Source: Carnimonas bestiolae
GTDB taxonomy: Bacteria; Pseudomonadota; Gammaproteobacteria; Pseudomonadales; Halomonadaceae
Length of the DNA: 64,000 bases
Direction: 5' to 3' (one strand)
NCBI RefSeq assembly: GCF_051251125.1
Contig: NZ_JBPCZL010000001.1
Of this stretch, positions 51,303-61,061 are shown one piece after another; positions within the stretch are counted from its first letter, which is position 1, and every line of letters begins with the position of its first letter. The translations under genes and the position numbers were made by a program. The notes beneath the pieces were generated by a model. It saw nothing but the letters and a program-made list of their open reading frames with translations, was not told the origin of the DNA and ran no database searches.

Positions 51303-52562
51303 TTAGCGGCGCTTCATTGCCTCGAAAAACTCATCGTTGGTCTTGGTATCCTTCAGACGCTCGATAAGGAATTCGGTTGCCGCAACATCGTCCATCGGGT
51401 TCAGCAGCTTGCGCAGAATCCACATGCGCTGCATTTCTTCTTCCGAGCACAGCAGGTCTTCGCGACGCGTGCCCGAACGACGGATATTAATGGCCGGGAA
51501 AACGCGTTTTTCAGAGAGTTTGCGGTCGAGGTGGGCTTCCATGTTACCGGTACCCTTGAATTCCTCGAAGATCACTTCGTCCATCTTCGAACCGGTATCG
51601 ACCAGCGCGGTAGCGAGAATGGTCAGACTGCCGCCCTCTTCGATGTTACGTGCCGCACCAAAGAAGCGCTTGGGCTTCTCGAGCGCATGCGCATCGACAC
51701 CACCGGTCAACACCTTGCCAGAAGAAGGCACTACGGTGTTGTAGGCACGCGCCAAGCGGGTAATGGAGTCAAGCATGATGACAACGTCTTTCTTATGCTC
51801 GACCAGTCGCTTGGCCTTCTCGATCACCATTTCTGCTACCTGAACGTGACGCGCGGGCGGCTCATCGAAGGTGGACGCAACCACTTCTCCGCGCACCGTG
51901 CGCGACATTTCAGTCACCTCTTCGGGGCGCTCGTCGATCAGCAGCACAATCAGGTAACACTCAGGATTGTTGCGCACGATGGCATTGGCCACGTTCTGCA
52001 TCATCATGGTTTTACCGGCCTTGGGCGGCGAAACAATCAGGCCGCGCTGGCCTTTGCCGATTGGCGAGGTCAAGTCGATGATGCGCGAGGTCAAATCCTC
52101 GGTCGAGCCGTTGCCAATTTCCATGGTCAGCCGCTCATCGGGGAACAGCGGCGTCAGGTTCTCGAAGAGAATCTTGTGTTTGGAGTTTTCGGGACGATCG
52201 AAGTTGATCTGGCTGACTTTCAGCAGCGCGAAATAGCGCTCACCTTCCTTCGGCGGACGAATCTTCCCGGAGATGGTGTCGCCCTTACGCAAATTGAAGC
52301 GACGGATCTGGGAAGGCGATACGTAAATATCATCGGGACCAGCCAGATAAGAGCTGTCCGCACTTCTCAAGAACCCAAACCCGTCCTGCAGGATTTCAAG
52401 AACGCCGTCACCATAGATGTCCTCGCCGCTTTTAGCGTGCTTTTTGAGGATGGCGAAGATAATGTCCTGCTTGCGCGAGCGGGCGACGTTATCAATGCCC
52501 ATGCTCTGCGCGAGTTCGAGCAGTTCCGGAACGGTTTTTTGCTTAAGTTCAGTTAGATTCAT
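51303..52562 (-). CDS. rho: Transcription termination factor Rho
   Basis: Hexameric RNA helicase that ends transcription of untranslated RNA. The 419-residue protein has an N-terminal helical bundle (MNLTELKQKTVPELLELAQSMG), the OB-fold primary RNA site (GFGFLRSADSSYLAGPDDIYVS), Walker A SPPKAGKTMMMQ, Walker B VVIMLDSITRLARAYN, the Q-loop and R-loop regions around PSSGKVLTGGVDAHALEKPKR, and the invariant C-terminal SGTRREDLL. Normal size, no insertions. Preceded by a long leader; trxA is not upstream, unlike in E. coli. Confidence 0.98.
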   Translation of the reverse strand: MNLTELKQKTVPELLELAQSMGIDNVARSRKQDIIFAILKKHAKSGEDIYGDGVLEILQDGFGFLRSADSSYLAGPDDIYVSPSQIRRFNLRKGDTISGKIRPPKEGERYFALLKVSQINFDRPENSKHKILFENLTPLFPDERLTMEIGNGSTEDLTSRIIDLTSPIGKGQRGLIVSPPKAGKTMMMQNVANAIVRNNPECYLIVLLIDERPEEVTEMSRTVRGEVVASTFDEPPARHVQVAEMVIEKAKRLVEHKKDVVIMLDSITRLARAYNTVVPSSGKVLTGGVDAHALEKPKRFFGAARNIEEGGSLTILATALVDTGSKMDEVIFEEFKGTGNMEAHLDRKLSEKRVFPAINIRRSGTRREDLLCSEEEMQRMWILRKLLNPMDDVAATEFLIERLKDTKTNDEFFEAMKRR

Positions 52563-53071
52563 TGGCTTGTTTCAAAGAGAGAAAGGGCTGATTCATCAGC
52601 GAGGCATATTGGGAAGATTCGTGCCGCTTGGCACGCTACAGAAACATTGAGGGAATTGGCCTTCACGCTCGTTAGGTACGCGCGAAATGTCGGCAGAACG
52701 TGCATCGGCTGCGAGTATCAGAGGCAGGGGATTTAGCACGTTGCATTGCCTACAGGCATCGATTTACCCGCGACATTGGAACTGATGGAAAACATAGCGA
52801 TAAACGCTCTATCTGCAATTGCGCATCCTCAAACAACACAGGGGCAAATAAGCGGATGGACCTGGGAACTAGCGAGAAGCGAACGATAAATTGGGATATC
52901 GACTGACTGAACGCGTCAGGGAGATTCCAGGTGAAATCGGCTGCAGAGGCCGTTGGGAGCACCAGAGCGGGCTAACTGCAGGAATAGTATGCAACACAGA
53001 AACACAACGCAAGAGGAAAAACGAAAATTACCTAAAGCTACTCTTATTGCGCCCTACCACTATGCCAGACG
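52563..53071 (-). promoter_or_regulatory. rho promoter and long 5' leader
   Basis: 509 bp between tilS and rho without a convincing gene. Minus-strand TTGCGT (53007-53012), 17 bp, TACTAT (52984-52989) is a fair sigma-70 promoter and would give a leader of about 415 nt. Its first part is C-rich and pyrimidine-rich (CCCGCTCTGG, CTCCCAACGGCC, AATCTCCCTGACG), suitable for Rho loading. A GTGCC/GGCAC hairpin lies at 52621-52634. Autogenous Rho attenuation is known for the E. coli rho leader and is inferred here. Confidence 0.5.
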
Positions 53072-54379
53072 CTACTCATCAATGTCTGCTACAGCGCTGG
53101 CTTTCCATCCATCGGCACACAGCGTCCACCGTTCGCTCAGCAATGCGATGGGCTCATCGCTCTGCCCCTGACAGTATACCACCCCCACCCAACAACGCTT
53201 CCAGGGCGGAATATCAGCCTCCTGCAACAGGCTTTTGACACGTCGGCGATGCGACCTGACCCGCAACCGCTCACCGCCCTGTCGCGGCACGCAGATTAGC
53301 TCACGGCAAACCGCGCCTTCACCTTCATGCGCGTTTTTGCGTTCTAACTGCCACTGCACCAACAGCCGCTGCCAATGATCACTCGTTGGGGCTGCACCCG
53401 CGCATTCCAGATAGAGCCGCCCCCGCCACACCCGGGCGACCACATCGGCCCATCTAACCTCGGCCACTTTATCGGACCGCGCCGACAGCTGTAGAAGCAA
53501 TTGCGCCATCACCACGCGGGGCGGCGTTGCGAAACGCAGCAGGGTGAGCGCATGACGAATCACCAGCGCTGCGCGCGCGTTGCCTAAGCCCAGCAAAGCG
53601 GCTTGATCGAGCACTCCTGCAGCCAACTCGATATCGACCAGATCTTGTGCCGCGTATTCGGCCAGCAGTTGGCGCTGCTCGCCAAGCTGTTCGGCACAGG
53701 CCGACAAAGAGCCGACCGCCTGTGGCCACTCTTTTTCCAAGGCAGGAATCACGCAACGGCGCAGATAATTACGGGAAAACTTCAGGCTATCGTTGGAAGG
53801 ATCTTCTATCCACAGCCACCCGAGCTGGCGCGCGATCGCCTCCAATTCAGCCCTGCTGTGAGCAAGCAAGGGGCGCTGCAAGATTCCCTCGCCCAACGGG
53901 CGCTGATGCGGCATCGCAGCAAGCCCACTCAATCCACTACCGCGCAGGCTACGCAGTAAGAAAGTTTCGGCTTGATCGTTGCGATGGTGGGCCAGCCAGA
54001 TAACCTCGTTGGCAGCCATGCAGTCGCTGAACGCACGATAGCGAGCCTCGCGAGCGGCCGCTTCTAGCCCTTGTCCGCTCTCGTTTACCTCAGGGTGCAG
54101 TACCGTCAGCGCAATGCCGACCTCTTCGCAGAGCTGGCGACAAAACTGCTCGAACGCTAACGCCGCCGGTTGCAGTTGGTGATTAACGTGAACGGCTGCC
54201 AGTGCTGGCACCGGTCGGCCTTGCTGCTGTAAGCGCTGGCGGGCAGCGATGCTCAACCGCAGCAGGCAAACGCTGTCTAGCCCACCCGACAGCGCCAGCC
54301 ATACTCTGGGATGCTCAGCCACAGACAACAACGCTGCCTCAAGCGAAATGTCACTTGGGGCAGCGTGAAGGAAGGTCAT
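53072..54379 (-). CDS. tilS: tRNA(Ile)-lysidine synthetase
   Basis: Modifies C34 of the CAU-anticodon tRNA-Ile to lysidine using ATP and lysine; essential for AUA decoding. The 435-residue protein has the PP-loop LALSGGLDSVCLLRL (residues about 28-42), HVNHQLQ, the segment AAREARYRAF, LAHHRNDQAETFLLRSLRGSGLSGLAAM and IEDPSNDSLKFSRNYLRR, then TilS substrate-binding and C-terminal (GGERLRVRSHRR) domains. It ends the accA-tilS part of the lpx-dnaE run, 15 bp after accA. Confidence 0.97.
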   Translation of the reverse strand: MTFLHAAPSDISLEAALLSVAEHPRVWLALSGGLDSVCLLRLSIAARQRLQQQGRPVPALAAVHVNHQLQPAALAFEQFCRQLCEEVGIALTVLHPEVNESGQGLEAAAREARYRAFSDCMAANEVIWLAHHRNDQAETFLLRSLRGSGLSGLAAMPHQRPLGEGILQRPLLAHSRAELEAIARQLGWLWIEDPSNDSLKFSRNYLRRCVIPALEKEWPQAVGSLSACAEQLGEQRQLLAEYAAQDLVDIELAAGVLDQAALLGLGNARAALVIRHALTLLRFATPPRVVMAQLLLQLSARSDKVAEVRWADVVARVWRGRLYLECAGAAPTSDHWQRLLVQWQLERKNAHEGEGAVCRELICVPRQGGERLRVRSHRRRVKSLLQEADIPPWKRCWVGVVYCQGQSDEPIALLSERWTLCADGWKASAVADIDE

Positions 54380-54394
54380 GAGGCGGCGCTGAAA

Positions 54395-55348
54395 TCAGGC
54401 GGGAGCGCCGAAACTCATCAGGCGCTGGTAGCGTCGATCGAGCAACTCGCTGTGATCAAGCTTTTGCAGCTTATCAATGGTAGCTGTCAGCGATTCCTTG
54501 AGGCTTTCCGCAGCGCCCTGCGGACGACGATGCGCACCGCCCAACGGCTCCTTGATAAGTGTATCAACGAAGCCCAGCTCCTTGAGCTGCGAGGCAGTGA
54601 TACCCATTGCCTGCGCCGCGTCAGAGGCGCGCTCGGCGCTCTTCCACAGGATGGAAGCGCAGCCTTCCGGCGAAATAACCGAATAGGTGGAGTACTGCAT
54701 CATCATCAGCTCATCGCACACGCCGATGGCAAGCGCACCACCGGAGCCACCCTCGCCGATAACCGTCGAGATGATCGGCGTTTTGAGCCGCGACATCACC
54801 GCCAGGTTATAGGCGATGGCCTCGCTTTGACCGCGCTCTTCAGCATCGATACCAGGATAAGCGCCAGGCGTATCGATGAAGGTGAGCACCGGCATTTTGA
54901 AGCGCTCAGCCATTTCCATCAGGCGAATGGCCTTACGGTAGCCTTCGGGGCGCGGCATACCGAAATTACGCTTCACCTTGTCTTTAACGGTACGCCCTTT
55001 CTGATGTCCGATAAGCATTACCGGCTTGTCATCAAGCCGCGCAATGCCACCAATCAACGCGTAGTCGTCGGCGAAGGCACGATCGCCGTGCAGTTCGTCG
55101 AATTCGGTAAAAATGTTGTCAACGTAATCCAGCGTATAGGGGCGCTGGGGATGGCGCGACAGCTGCGACACCTGCCAAGGAGTAAGCTCGCGGAAAATCT
55201 GCTCGGTCAACTTGCGGCTTTTATCTTCCAGCCGGCCGATCTCTTCGGACAAGTTGATGTTGCTGTCGTTACCTACCAGACGGAGTTCTTCAATCTTATC
55301 TTGAAGTTCCGCGATAGGTTGCTCGAAGTCCAGATAATTGGGATTCAT
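54395..55348 (-). CDS. accA: Acetyl-CoA carboxylase carboxyltransferase subunit alpha
   Basis: With AccD forms the carboxyltransferase that makes malonyl-CoA for fatty acid synthesis. The 317-residue product is standard length: NYLDFEQPIAELQDKIEELR at the start, RPYTLDYVDNIFTEFDELHGDR, GHQKGR, NFGMPRPEGYRKAIRLM, FIDTPGAYPGIDAEERGQSEAIA, GEGGSGGALAIGVCD and SVISPEGCASILWK. ATG 55348 has no clear ribosome site. It follows dnaE by 162 bp, as in E. coli. Confidence 0.98.
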   Translation of the reverse strand: MNPNYLDFEQPIAELQDKIEELRLVGNDSNINLSEEIGRLEDKSRKLTEQIFRELTPWQVSQLSRHPQRPYTLDYVDNIFTEFDELHGDRAFADDYALIGGIARLDDKPVMLIGHQKGRTVKDKVKRNFGMPRPEGYRKAIRLMEMAERFKMPVLTFIDTPGAYPGIDAEERGQSEAIAYNLAVMSRLKTPIISTVIGEGGSGGALAIGVCDELMMMQYSTYSVISPEGCASILWKSAERASDAAQAMGITASQLKELGFVDTLIKEPLGGAHRRPQGAAESLKESLTATIDKLQKLDHSELLDRRYQRLMSFGAPA

Positions 55349-55510
55349 AGGGCGTGTCTAAAAGCTCTGACAAAGGGCCGATAGCCGCGCGAACGCAGCG
55401 CCAAACCGGCATGTTTGAGGGAGCCATACAACCTCCCCCGGACACAAAGTGAAACATTATCCCATGCCTGACACTTAACGAAAAGCCGTGCAGCGTCGAA
55501 GCAGTAGGAA

Positions 55511-58500
55511 TTAGCGATAGCAAAGGCGCACATTTTGCTGCCCTCGCACTTCAGCAAGGCGGATCAGCAAGTCGTCACTGGGCGCTACCCGCCAGCATTC
55601 ATCAAGCTGCAGCGCACCGCTAGCGGCACTGTTGCGGTAGTGGATGCGCACGGGCAAACCATTGCTGTCCAGATGAGCGCTGAGGCCTTCACGCAGTGCT
55701 TTGGCGAAGTGAGCGTCCAAGCGGCTGCCATCGACGCTTACCTCAACCGCCTCGCCATAGCGCATGCGCGCATCCACCATCGGTGTTATTTCCTTGACGC
55801 GCATGCGTAGACCACCGGAGTAATCATCAGTGGAGACTTCTCCCTCGACAATCAACACCTGCGCATCTTCTAACTGACCGCGAACCTGATCGTACATTTC
55901 ACCAAACAGTGAGGCTTCAATGCGACCCGTACGATCGTCCAAGGTAACAAAGGCGATGGTATCGCCGCGTTTCGATTTCATGGTACGCGTACCCACCACT
56001 AGCCCTGCCACGCGCTGGGGCTGGCGAGACGGCTTGAGCTCATTGATGCGTGTTGAAACGAAGCGTTTGATTTCGGGCTCGTACTCATCGATGGGATGGC
56101 CGGTCAAATAGAGCCCCAGGGTGTCTTTCTCGCCGCCTAGTCGTTCACGGTCGGTCCACTGGCGAGCATCGAGATAGTTGGCGTAGTTATCACCGGCGGC
56201 TTCGTCACTGCCGAACACGTCGCCGAACATATCGATAATACCAGCGCTCTGGTTAGCGTGACTTTGCGATGCTGCCTTCATGGCATCGTCGAGCGCTGCC
56301 ATCATGACTGCGCGGTTGGGCCCGATGTTATCGAGTGCGCCGGCGCGAATGAGTGCTTCCAGCGTGCGTTTATTGAGGCGTTTGGCATCGATGCGCTCAC
56401 AAAAATCGAAGATATCCACAAAGGGACCGCCCGCATCACGTGCTTCGACGATCGCACCAATGGGGCCCTCGCCTACGCCGCGAATAGCGCCAAGCCCGTA
56501 CACCACTTCGCCGTTTTCGTTGACGCTGAACTTATAGCTACCCAAATTGACGTCCGGCGGCGTGACGGTCAGCTCCATGCGCCGACATTCCTCGATCAAC
56601 GGCACTACCTTGTCGAGGTTGTCCATTTCGGTAGAAATAACCGCCGCCATGAAGGGCGCCGGGTAGTGCGTTTTGAGCCACGCGGTTTGATAGGAAACCA
56701 ACCCGTAGGCCGCCGAGTGCGACTTGTTAAAGCCATAGCCGGCGAACTTCTCTACCAGATCGAACAGGTTGCCGGCCAAATCATTATTAATGCCATTGGC
56801 AGCGCACCCATCCAGGAAGCCTTGGCGCTGCTTGGCCATCTCTTCGGGCTTTTTCTTACCCATGGCGCGACGCAGCATATCGGCCTGACCAAGCGTATAG
56901 CCCGCCAGCACCTGGGCAATCTGCATAACCTGCTCTTGATACAGGATGATGCCGTAAGTGGGTTCGAGCACCGGTTTCAACAACTCGTGCTGATAATCCG
57001 GGTGTGGATAAGCCAATTCAGCGCGACCGTGCTTACGGTTGATAAAGTCATCCACCATGCCCGATTGCAACGGCCCGGGACGGAACAGCGCCACCAAGGC
57101 GATCATGTCCTCAAGGGAGTCGGGCTGCAGGCGTTTGATCAGCTCTTTCATGCCGCGCGACTCAAGCTGGAACACCGCGGTCGTTTCAGCCTTCTTCAGC
57201 AGATCGAAGGTGCGCTTGTCGTCAAGGGGGATGGTGCTGATATCCAACGGTTCTTCGCCATCGCGGGCGCGTACCGTATCGACCATTTCCAGTGCCCAAT
57301 CGATAATGGTGAGCGTACGTAGACCAAGAAAGTCGAACTTCACCAATCCCACGGTTTCGACGTCATTCTTGTCGAACTGCGTCACCAGCCCCTGCCCTTC
57401 TTCATCACACAGCAGCGGTGAGAAATCAGTCAACTTGGTGGGGGCGATCACCACCCCACCTGCATGCTTACCGGTACCGCGAGTAATGCCCTCAAGCTTG
57501 AGCGCCATCTCCCAGATTTCACCGGCTTCGTCGTCGTTCTCGATGTACTCTTTAAGTGCGGGTTCGGCCTCGACCGCTTTTGCCAGCGTCATGCCCACTT
57601 CGAAGGGAATCAGCTTGGAGATCTTATCGCCCAGCGAATACGGTTTTCCCTGGGCACGCGCCACGTCGCGCACTACCGCCTTGGCCGCCATGGTGCCGAA
57701 GGTAGCGATCTGCGACACCGCATCACGGCCATAGCGATCCGCCACGTAATCGATAACGCGATCACGCTTCTCCATGCAAAAATCGACGTCAAAGTCGGGC
57801 ATCGAGACACGTTCAGGGTTAAGAAAGCGTTCGAACAGCAGGTCGTATTCGAGCGGATCAAGATCGGTAATCTTGAGCGAGTAGGCCACTAGCGAGCCCG
57901 CCCCGGAACCACGCCCGGGACCTACCGGCACCTGGTTATCCTTGGCCCACTGGATGAAGTCCATCACGATCAGAAAGTAGCCGGGAAAGCCCATCTGATT
58001 AATGATATTGAGCTCAAACTCGAGCCGTTCGCGATAGGCGGGTTCTTCCTCGGCACGCTGGCGACCGCTATAGATAGCATCGGGTGCGTCGAACAACTGG
58101 TGGAGTCGCTCATCCAGCCCTTCATGAGAAATCTTCGAGATGAATTCCTCGATGGTCATGCCATCGGGAATCGGATATTCAGGCAGGAAGTATTCGCCCA
58201 TCCGCACGTCAACGCTACAGCGCGCGGCGATTGCTACCGTGTTCTCGATCGCGGAGGGGACATCCGCAAACAGCTCGGCCATTTCTTCAGGCGACTTTAG
58301 ATACTGCTCTTCACTGAAACGACGCTCACGGCGCGGATCATCAAGCGCTCGGCCTTCACCAATCGACACCCGTGTTTCGTGCGCCCAGAAGTCGTCGCGA
58401 TGAATGAAGCGCACGTCGTTGGTCGCGACCACCGGCGTTTGGGTGGCGGCCGCCAGCTCTACCGATAGATGCAGACACTCTTCGTCGTTTTCGCGCTGGG

Positions 58501-59011
58501 TACGCTGTAGCTCGAGATAAAAACGCTCAGGAAAGAAGCGCTGCCACTCTCCCAGCACCGTGCGCGCGGTTTCCTTATGGCCGCCCAACAACAAGCGCCC
58601 GACTTCCCCCTCACGCGCACCCGATAGTGCGATCAGCCCCTCGGCGGCTTCGAATATCCACTCCTTGTGCACGAACGCCTGGCCAAGATGCTGACCTTCT
58701 TGCCATACCCGTGAAATCAGCTCGATCAAATGGCGATAGCCGACGTTATTCATCGCCAACAGCGTGATTCGATACGGATGCGCCTCGTCCTGCGCGTTGT
58801 ACATCCAGAAATCAGCGCCAATAACCGGTTTGATACCCGCCCCCTGTGCGGCCGTATACAGCTTGACCAAACCGAACATATTGCTCTCGTCGGTGACCGC
58901 TACTGCGGGCATGCCCATCTGCTCGGTAGCGCTATTGAGCGCCTTCAGGCGAACCAGTCCATCGGATAACGAATATTCGCTGTGAACACGTAGATGTACG
59001 AAAGGAGTCAT
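55511..59011 (-). CDS. dnaE: DNA polymerase III alpha subunit
   Basis: Catalytic subunit of the replicative polymerase. Start ATG 59011 (MTPFVHLRVHSEYSLSDGLVRL) matches DnaE; the 24 codons before it are not family-like. The 1166-residue protein has the PHP domain (about 1-280), polymerase core with catalytic PDFDVDFCMEKRD (near residues 400-412) and GRGSGAGSLVAYSL, the fingers and beta-binding region, tandem HhH (about 830-900), an OB domain (VAGLVVGTRTMKSKRGDTIAFVTLDD near 1000) and the C-terminal tau-binding region. Downstream of rnhB by 140 bp. Confidence 0.98.
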   Translation of the reverse strand: MTPFVHLRVHSEYSLSDGLVRLKALNSATEQMGMPAVAVTDESNMFGLVKLYTAAQGAGIKPVIGADFWMYNAQDEAHPYRITLLAMNNVGYRHLIELISRVWQEGQHLGQAFVHKEWIFEAAEGLIALSGAREGEVGRLLLGGHKETARTVLGEWQRFFPERFYLELQRTQRENDEECLHLSVELAAATQTPVVATNDVRFIHRDDFWAHETRVSIGEGRALDDPRRERRFSEEQYLKSPEEMAELFADVPSAIENTVAIAARCSVDVRMGEYFLPEYPIPDGMTIEEFISKISHEGLDERLHQLFDAPDAIYSGRQRAEEEPAYRERLEFELNIINQMGFPGYFLIVMDFIQWAKDNQVPVGPGRGSGAGSLVAYSLKITDLDPLEYDLLFERFLNPERVSMPDFDVDFCMEKRDRVIDYVADRYGRDAVSQIATFGTMAAKAVVRDVARAQGKPYSLGDKISKLIPFEVGMTLAKAVEAEPALKEYIENDDEAGEIWEMALKLEGITRGTGKHAGGVVIAPTKLTDFSPLLCDEEGQGLVTQFDKNDVETVGLVKFDFLGLRTLTIIDWALEMVDTVRARDGEEPLDISTIPLDDKRTFDLLKKAETTAVFQLESRGMKELIKRLQPDSLEDMIALVALFRPGPLQSGMVDDFINRKHGRAELAYPHPDYQHELLKPVLEPTYGIILYQEQVMQIAQVLAGYTLGQADMLRRAMGKKKPEEMAKQRQGFLDGCAANGINNDLAGNLFDLVEKFAGYGFNKSHSAAYGLVSYQTAWLKTHYPAPFMAAVISTEMDNLDKVVPLIEECRRMELTVTPPDVNLGSYKFSVNENGEVVYGLGAIRGVGEGPIGAIVEARDAGGPFVDIFDFCERIDAKRLNKRTLEALIRAGALDNIGPNRAVMMAALDDAMKAASQSHANQSAGIIDMFGDVFGSDEAAGDNYANYLDARQWTDRERLGGEKDTLGLYLTGHPIDEYEPEIKRFVSTRINELKPSRQPQRVAGLVVGTRTMKSKRGDTIAFVTLDDRTGRIEASLFGEMYDQVRGQLEDAQVLIVEGEVSTDDYSGGLRMRVKEITPMVDARMRYGEAVEVSVDGSRLDAHFAKALREGLSAHLDSNGLPVRIHYRNSAASGALQLDECWRVAPSDDLLIRLAEVRGQQNVRLCYR

Positions 59012-59151
59012 AGGTGTAGAAATCCTGCTCGCCCCACGGGGTGGCCGGTGAATAGAAATGTGTGGCGCCGATGCGTTCATCATAAAACATCGCAGCGCTG
59101 GATTCAGTTGCTATACCGCGATTGTTTAGTGCACAAGCGATAGGCGGTAGG

Positions 59152-59766
59152 TCAGGATGACAGCGCTCGTTGCACAGGCCCGAACGAGCGCCGGTGTTCA
59201 GCGATGGGGCCACGCTGTGCGAGCGCCTGAAGGTGCTCGCGAGTCGGGTATCCCTTGTGTTTGGCAAAGCCATAGCCGGGATGGCGCTGCTCGAGCGCGA
59301 GCATGTCGGCATCGCGCGCCACCTTGGCAATGATCGACGCAGCGCTGATTGCCGGATGACGCAAATCCCCTTTTACCACGGCCATGCCAGGCAGCGCGTG
59401 GCCCGGCAACCGATTTCCATCGACCAGCAAAAATTCTGCGCTTGGCTGCAGTGCATCGATCGCGCGCCGCATCGCCAGATGTGTGGCGTGATAAATGTTC
59501 AATTCATCGATCTCGGCAGGACTTGCCCTGCCTATGCCAAAGCACAATGCGCCCGAGCGAATCAGCTGATCGAAGGCTTCTCGCTTGGCGCTGGACAGCG
59601 TTTTGGAATCGGTAAGCCCGGCAATGGGATGCGTCGGATCGAGAATCACCGCCGCGGCCACGACATCGCCGACCAAAGGGCCACGGCCTACTTCATCGAC
59701 GCCGGCCAGCAGCGTACCGCGATAAGGGATATCAAGCGCGGGGAAATCGGTTGCCTTCAGTGCCAT
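59152..59766 (-). CDS. rnhB: Ribonuclease HII
   Basis: Removes ribonucleotides and RNA from RNA/DNA hybrids. The 204-residue protein has the catalytic acidic residues in LLAGVDEVGRGPLVGDVVAA (Asp-Glu), LTDSKTLSSAKRE, FLLVDGNRLPG and the later Asp in ISAASIIAKVARDADM, plus GYGFAKHKGYPTREH. ATG 59766 overlaps the lpxB stop (TGATG). Conserved lpxB-rnhB-dnaE order. Confidence 0.97.
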   Translation of the reverse strand: MALKATDFPALDIPYRGTLLAGVDEVGRGPLVGDVVAAAVILDPTHPIAGLTDSKTLSSAKREAFDQLIRSGALCFGIGRASPAEIDELNIYHATHLAMRRAIDALQPSAEFLLVDGNRLPGHALPGMAVVKGDLRHPAISAASIIAKVARDADMLALEQRHPGYGFAKHKGYPTREHLQALAQRGPIAEHRRSFGPVQRALSS

Positions 59767-60983
59767 CAGGAAGGCTCTCCGTTCTCGGCGGCGCGTCCCG
59801 CTTCAACGACCTCTGCTACCGCGGCGGCGGCACGAACACTCGCGTCTTGCGCCAATGCTTGATGCATCTCCTTGAAACGCGCTACCAGTGGAGCACCGGC
59901 CCCCTCAAACAGCAGCGGTGCCAGCTCGCTAACAATGCGTTCGACGCTGGCATCGTGCTGGATAAGCTCCGGCACAAGGGTACGCTGCGCCAACAAATTG
60001 GGCAGCGATATCCACTCGGTATGCACGACCCGCTGCGCTATCCAGAAGGTAGTGGCCGCCATGCGATAGGCGACGACCATGGGGCGGTGACACAGCAGCG
60101 CTTCCAATGCAGAAGTACCTGAGGTCAGCAACACGGCATCGGAGGCTGTCATCGCCGCGCTAGCTTGCCCATCAATGAGGTGGATGGCCTGACGCGTGCC
60201 GGGATCGATATTCGCCTGTTCGATCAATGCTTCAATCTCATCACGGCGCGTCTTGGAAGCCGCTGGAATAACCGCTTCCAACTCGAAGTGGTGCCCTCTT
60301 AGCTGGCGCAATACTTCAAGGTACACCGGCAGCATCAGCTTGACTTCGTTGTGGCGGGAACCCGGCAGTAGCGCCAGTAGCGGAATGTGCGGATCAATGC
60401 CAAGGTCACGACGCGCCGCCGTTTGATCGTCATCCAGCGGCAGGTCGTCGGCGAGCGGATGGCCTACAAAACTGACCGGCACCTGATGCTGTCGATAGAA
60501 GTCGGCCTCGAACGGAAGAAAGGTCAGCATTCGATCGACGGCCCGCCGGATCTTTTTCACCCTACCCTGTCGCCAGGCCCATACCGATGGACTGACATAG
60601 TGCAGCGTTTTTATGCCGCGGTTGCGCAGCGCCAGCTCAAGGTCGGTGTTGAAGTCGGGGGCATCAATGCCAATCATGACGTCGGCACGCCATTCGGTGG
60701 CTTCTTGCTTGAGTCGTTTACGCAACGCCAGTAGCGAAGGCAAATGCTTAAGCACTTCCACCAGCCCCATCACCGACAGTTGCTCGATGGGCGCCAGACT
60801 TTCAAGCCCCTGCGCGATCATGCCGGGGCCGCCAACGCCACGAAATTCAGCCTGCGGATAGCGTGCTTTCAACTCGCGTATCAGCCCAGCACCCAATACA
60901 TCGCCCGACAGCTCACCGGCCACGACAAACACCTTGAGTGCAGGCGAAGCGGAAGAAGAGGACGCAGGAGCAGGCGTGGTCAT
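59766..60983 (-). CDS. lpxB: Lipid-A-disaccharide synthase
   Basis: Glycosyltransferase joining UDP-diacylglucosamine and lipid X into the lipid A disaccharide at the inner membrane. Start ATG 60983 (MTTPAPASSSSASPALKVFV); a GTG at 61034 is possible but neither has a strong ribosome site. The 405-residue product has VVAGELSGDVLGAGLIREL, GIDAPDFNTDLELALR, HYVSPSVWAWRQGRVKKIRR, VGHPLADDLP, LALLPGSRHNEV and LLTSGTSALEALLCHRPMVVAYR. The Ser-rich N-terminal stretch of about 14 residues is extra. Confidence 0.96.
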   Translation of the reverse strand: MTTPAPASSSSASPALKVFVVAGELSGDVLGAGLIRELKARYPQAEFRGVGGPGMIAQGLESLAPIEQLSVMGLVEVLKHLPSLLALRKRLKQEATEWRADVMIGIDAPDFNTDLELALRNRGIKTLHYVSPSVWAWRQGRVKKIRRAVDRMLTFLPFEADFYRQHQVPVSFVGHPLADDLPLDDDQTAARRDLGIDPHIPLLALLPGSRHNEVKLMLPVYLEVLRQLRGHHFELEAVIPAASKTRRDEIEALIEQANIDPGTRQAIHLIDGQASAAMTASDAVLLTSGTSALEALLCHRPMVVAYRMAATTFWIAQRVVHTEWISLPNLLAQRTLVPELIQHDASVERIVSELAPLLFEGAGAPLVARFKEMHQALAQDASVRAAAAVAEVVEAGRAAENGEPS

Positions 60984-61061
60984 AGTGGGGAGTATCAGCC
61001 GAGAAAGTGGGACGACAGGAAGGCATCGCTGCACGTCGAACGTGCAGCGAGTAACGCGACG

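Noticed and set aside
51531..52556. 341-codon plus-strand frame inside rho
   Set aside because: Antisense shadow of rho with His/Arg/Gln-rich composition and no recognisable domain.
52750..52962. 70-codon GTG frame in the rho leader
   Set aside because: No ribosome site and no resemblance to a leader peptide; the C-rich leader alone explains the interval.
56258..57322. 354-codon plus-strand frame inside dnaE
   Set aside because: Antisense shadow of the DnaE polymerase core.
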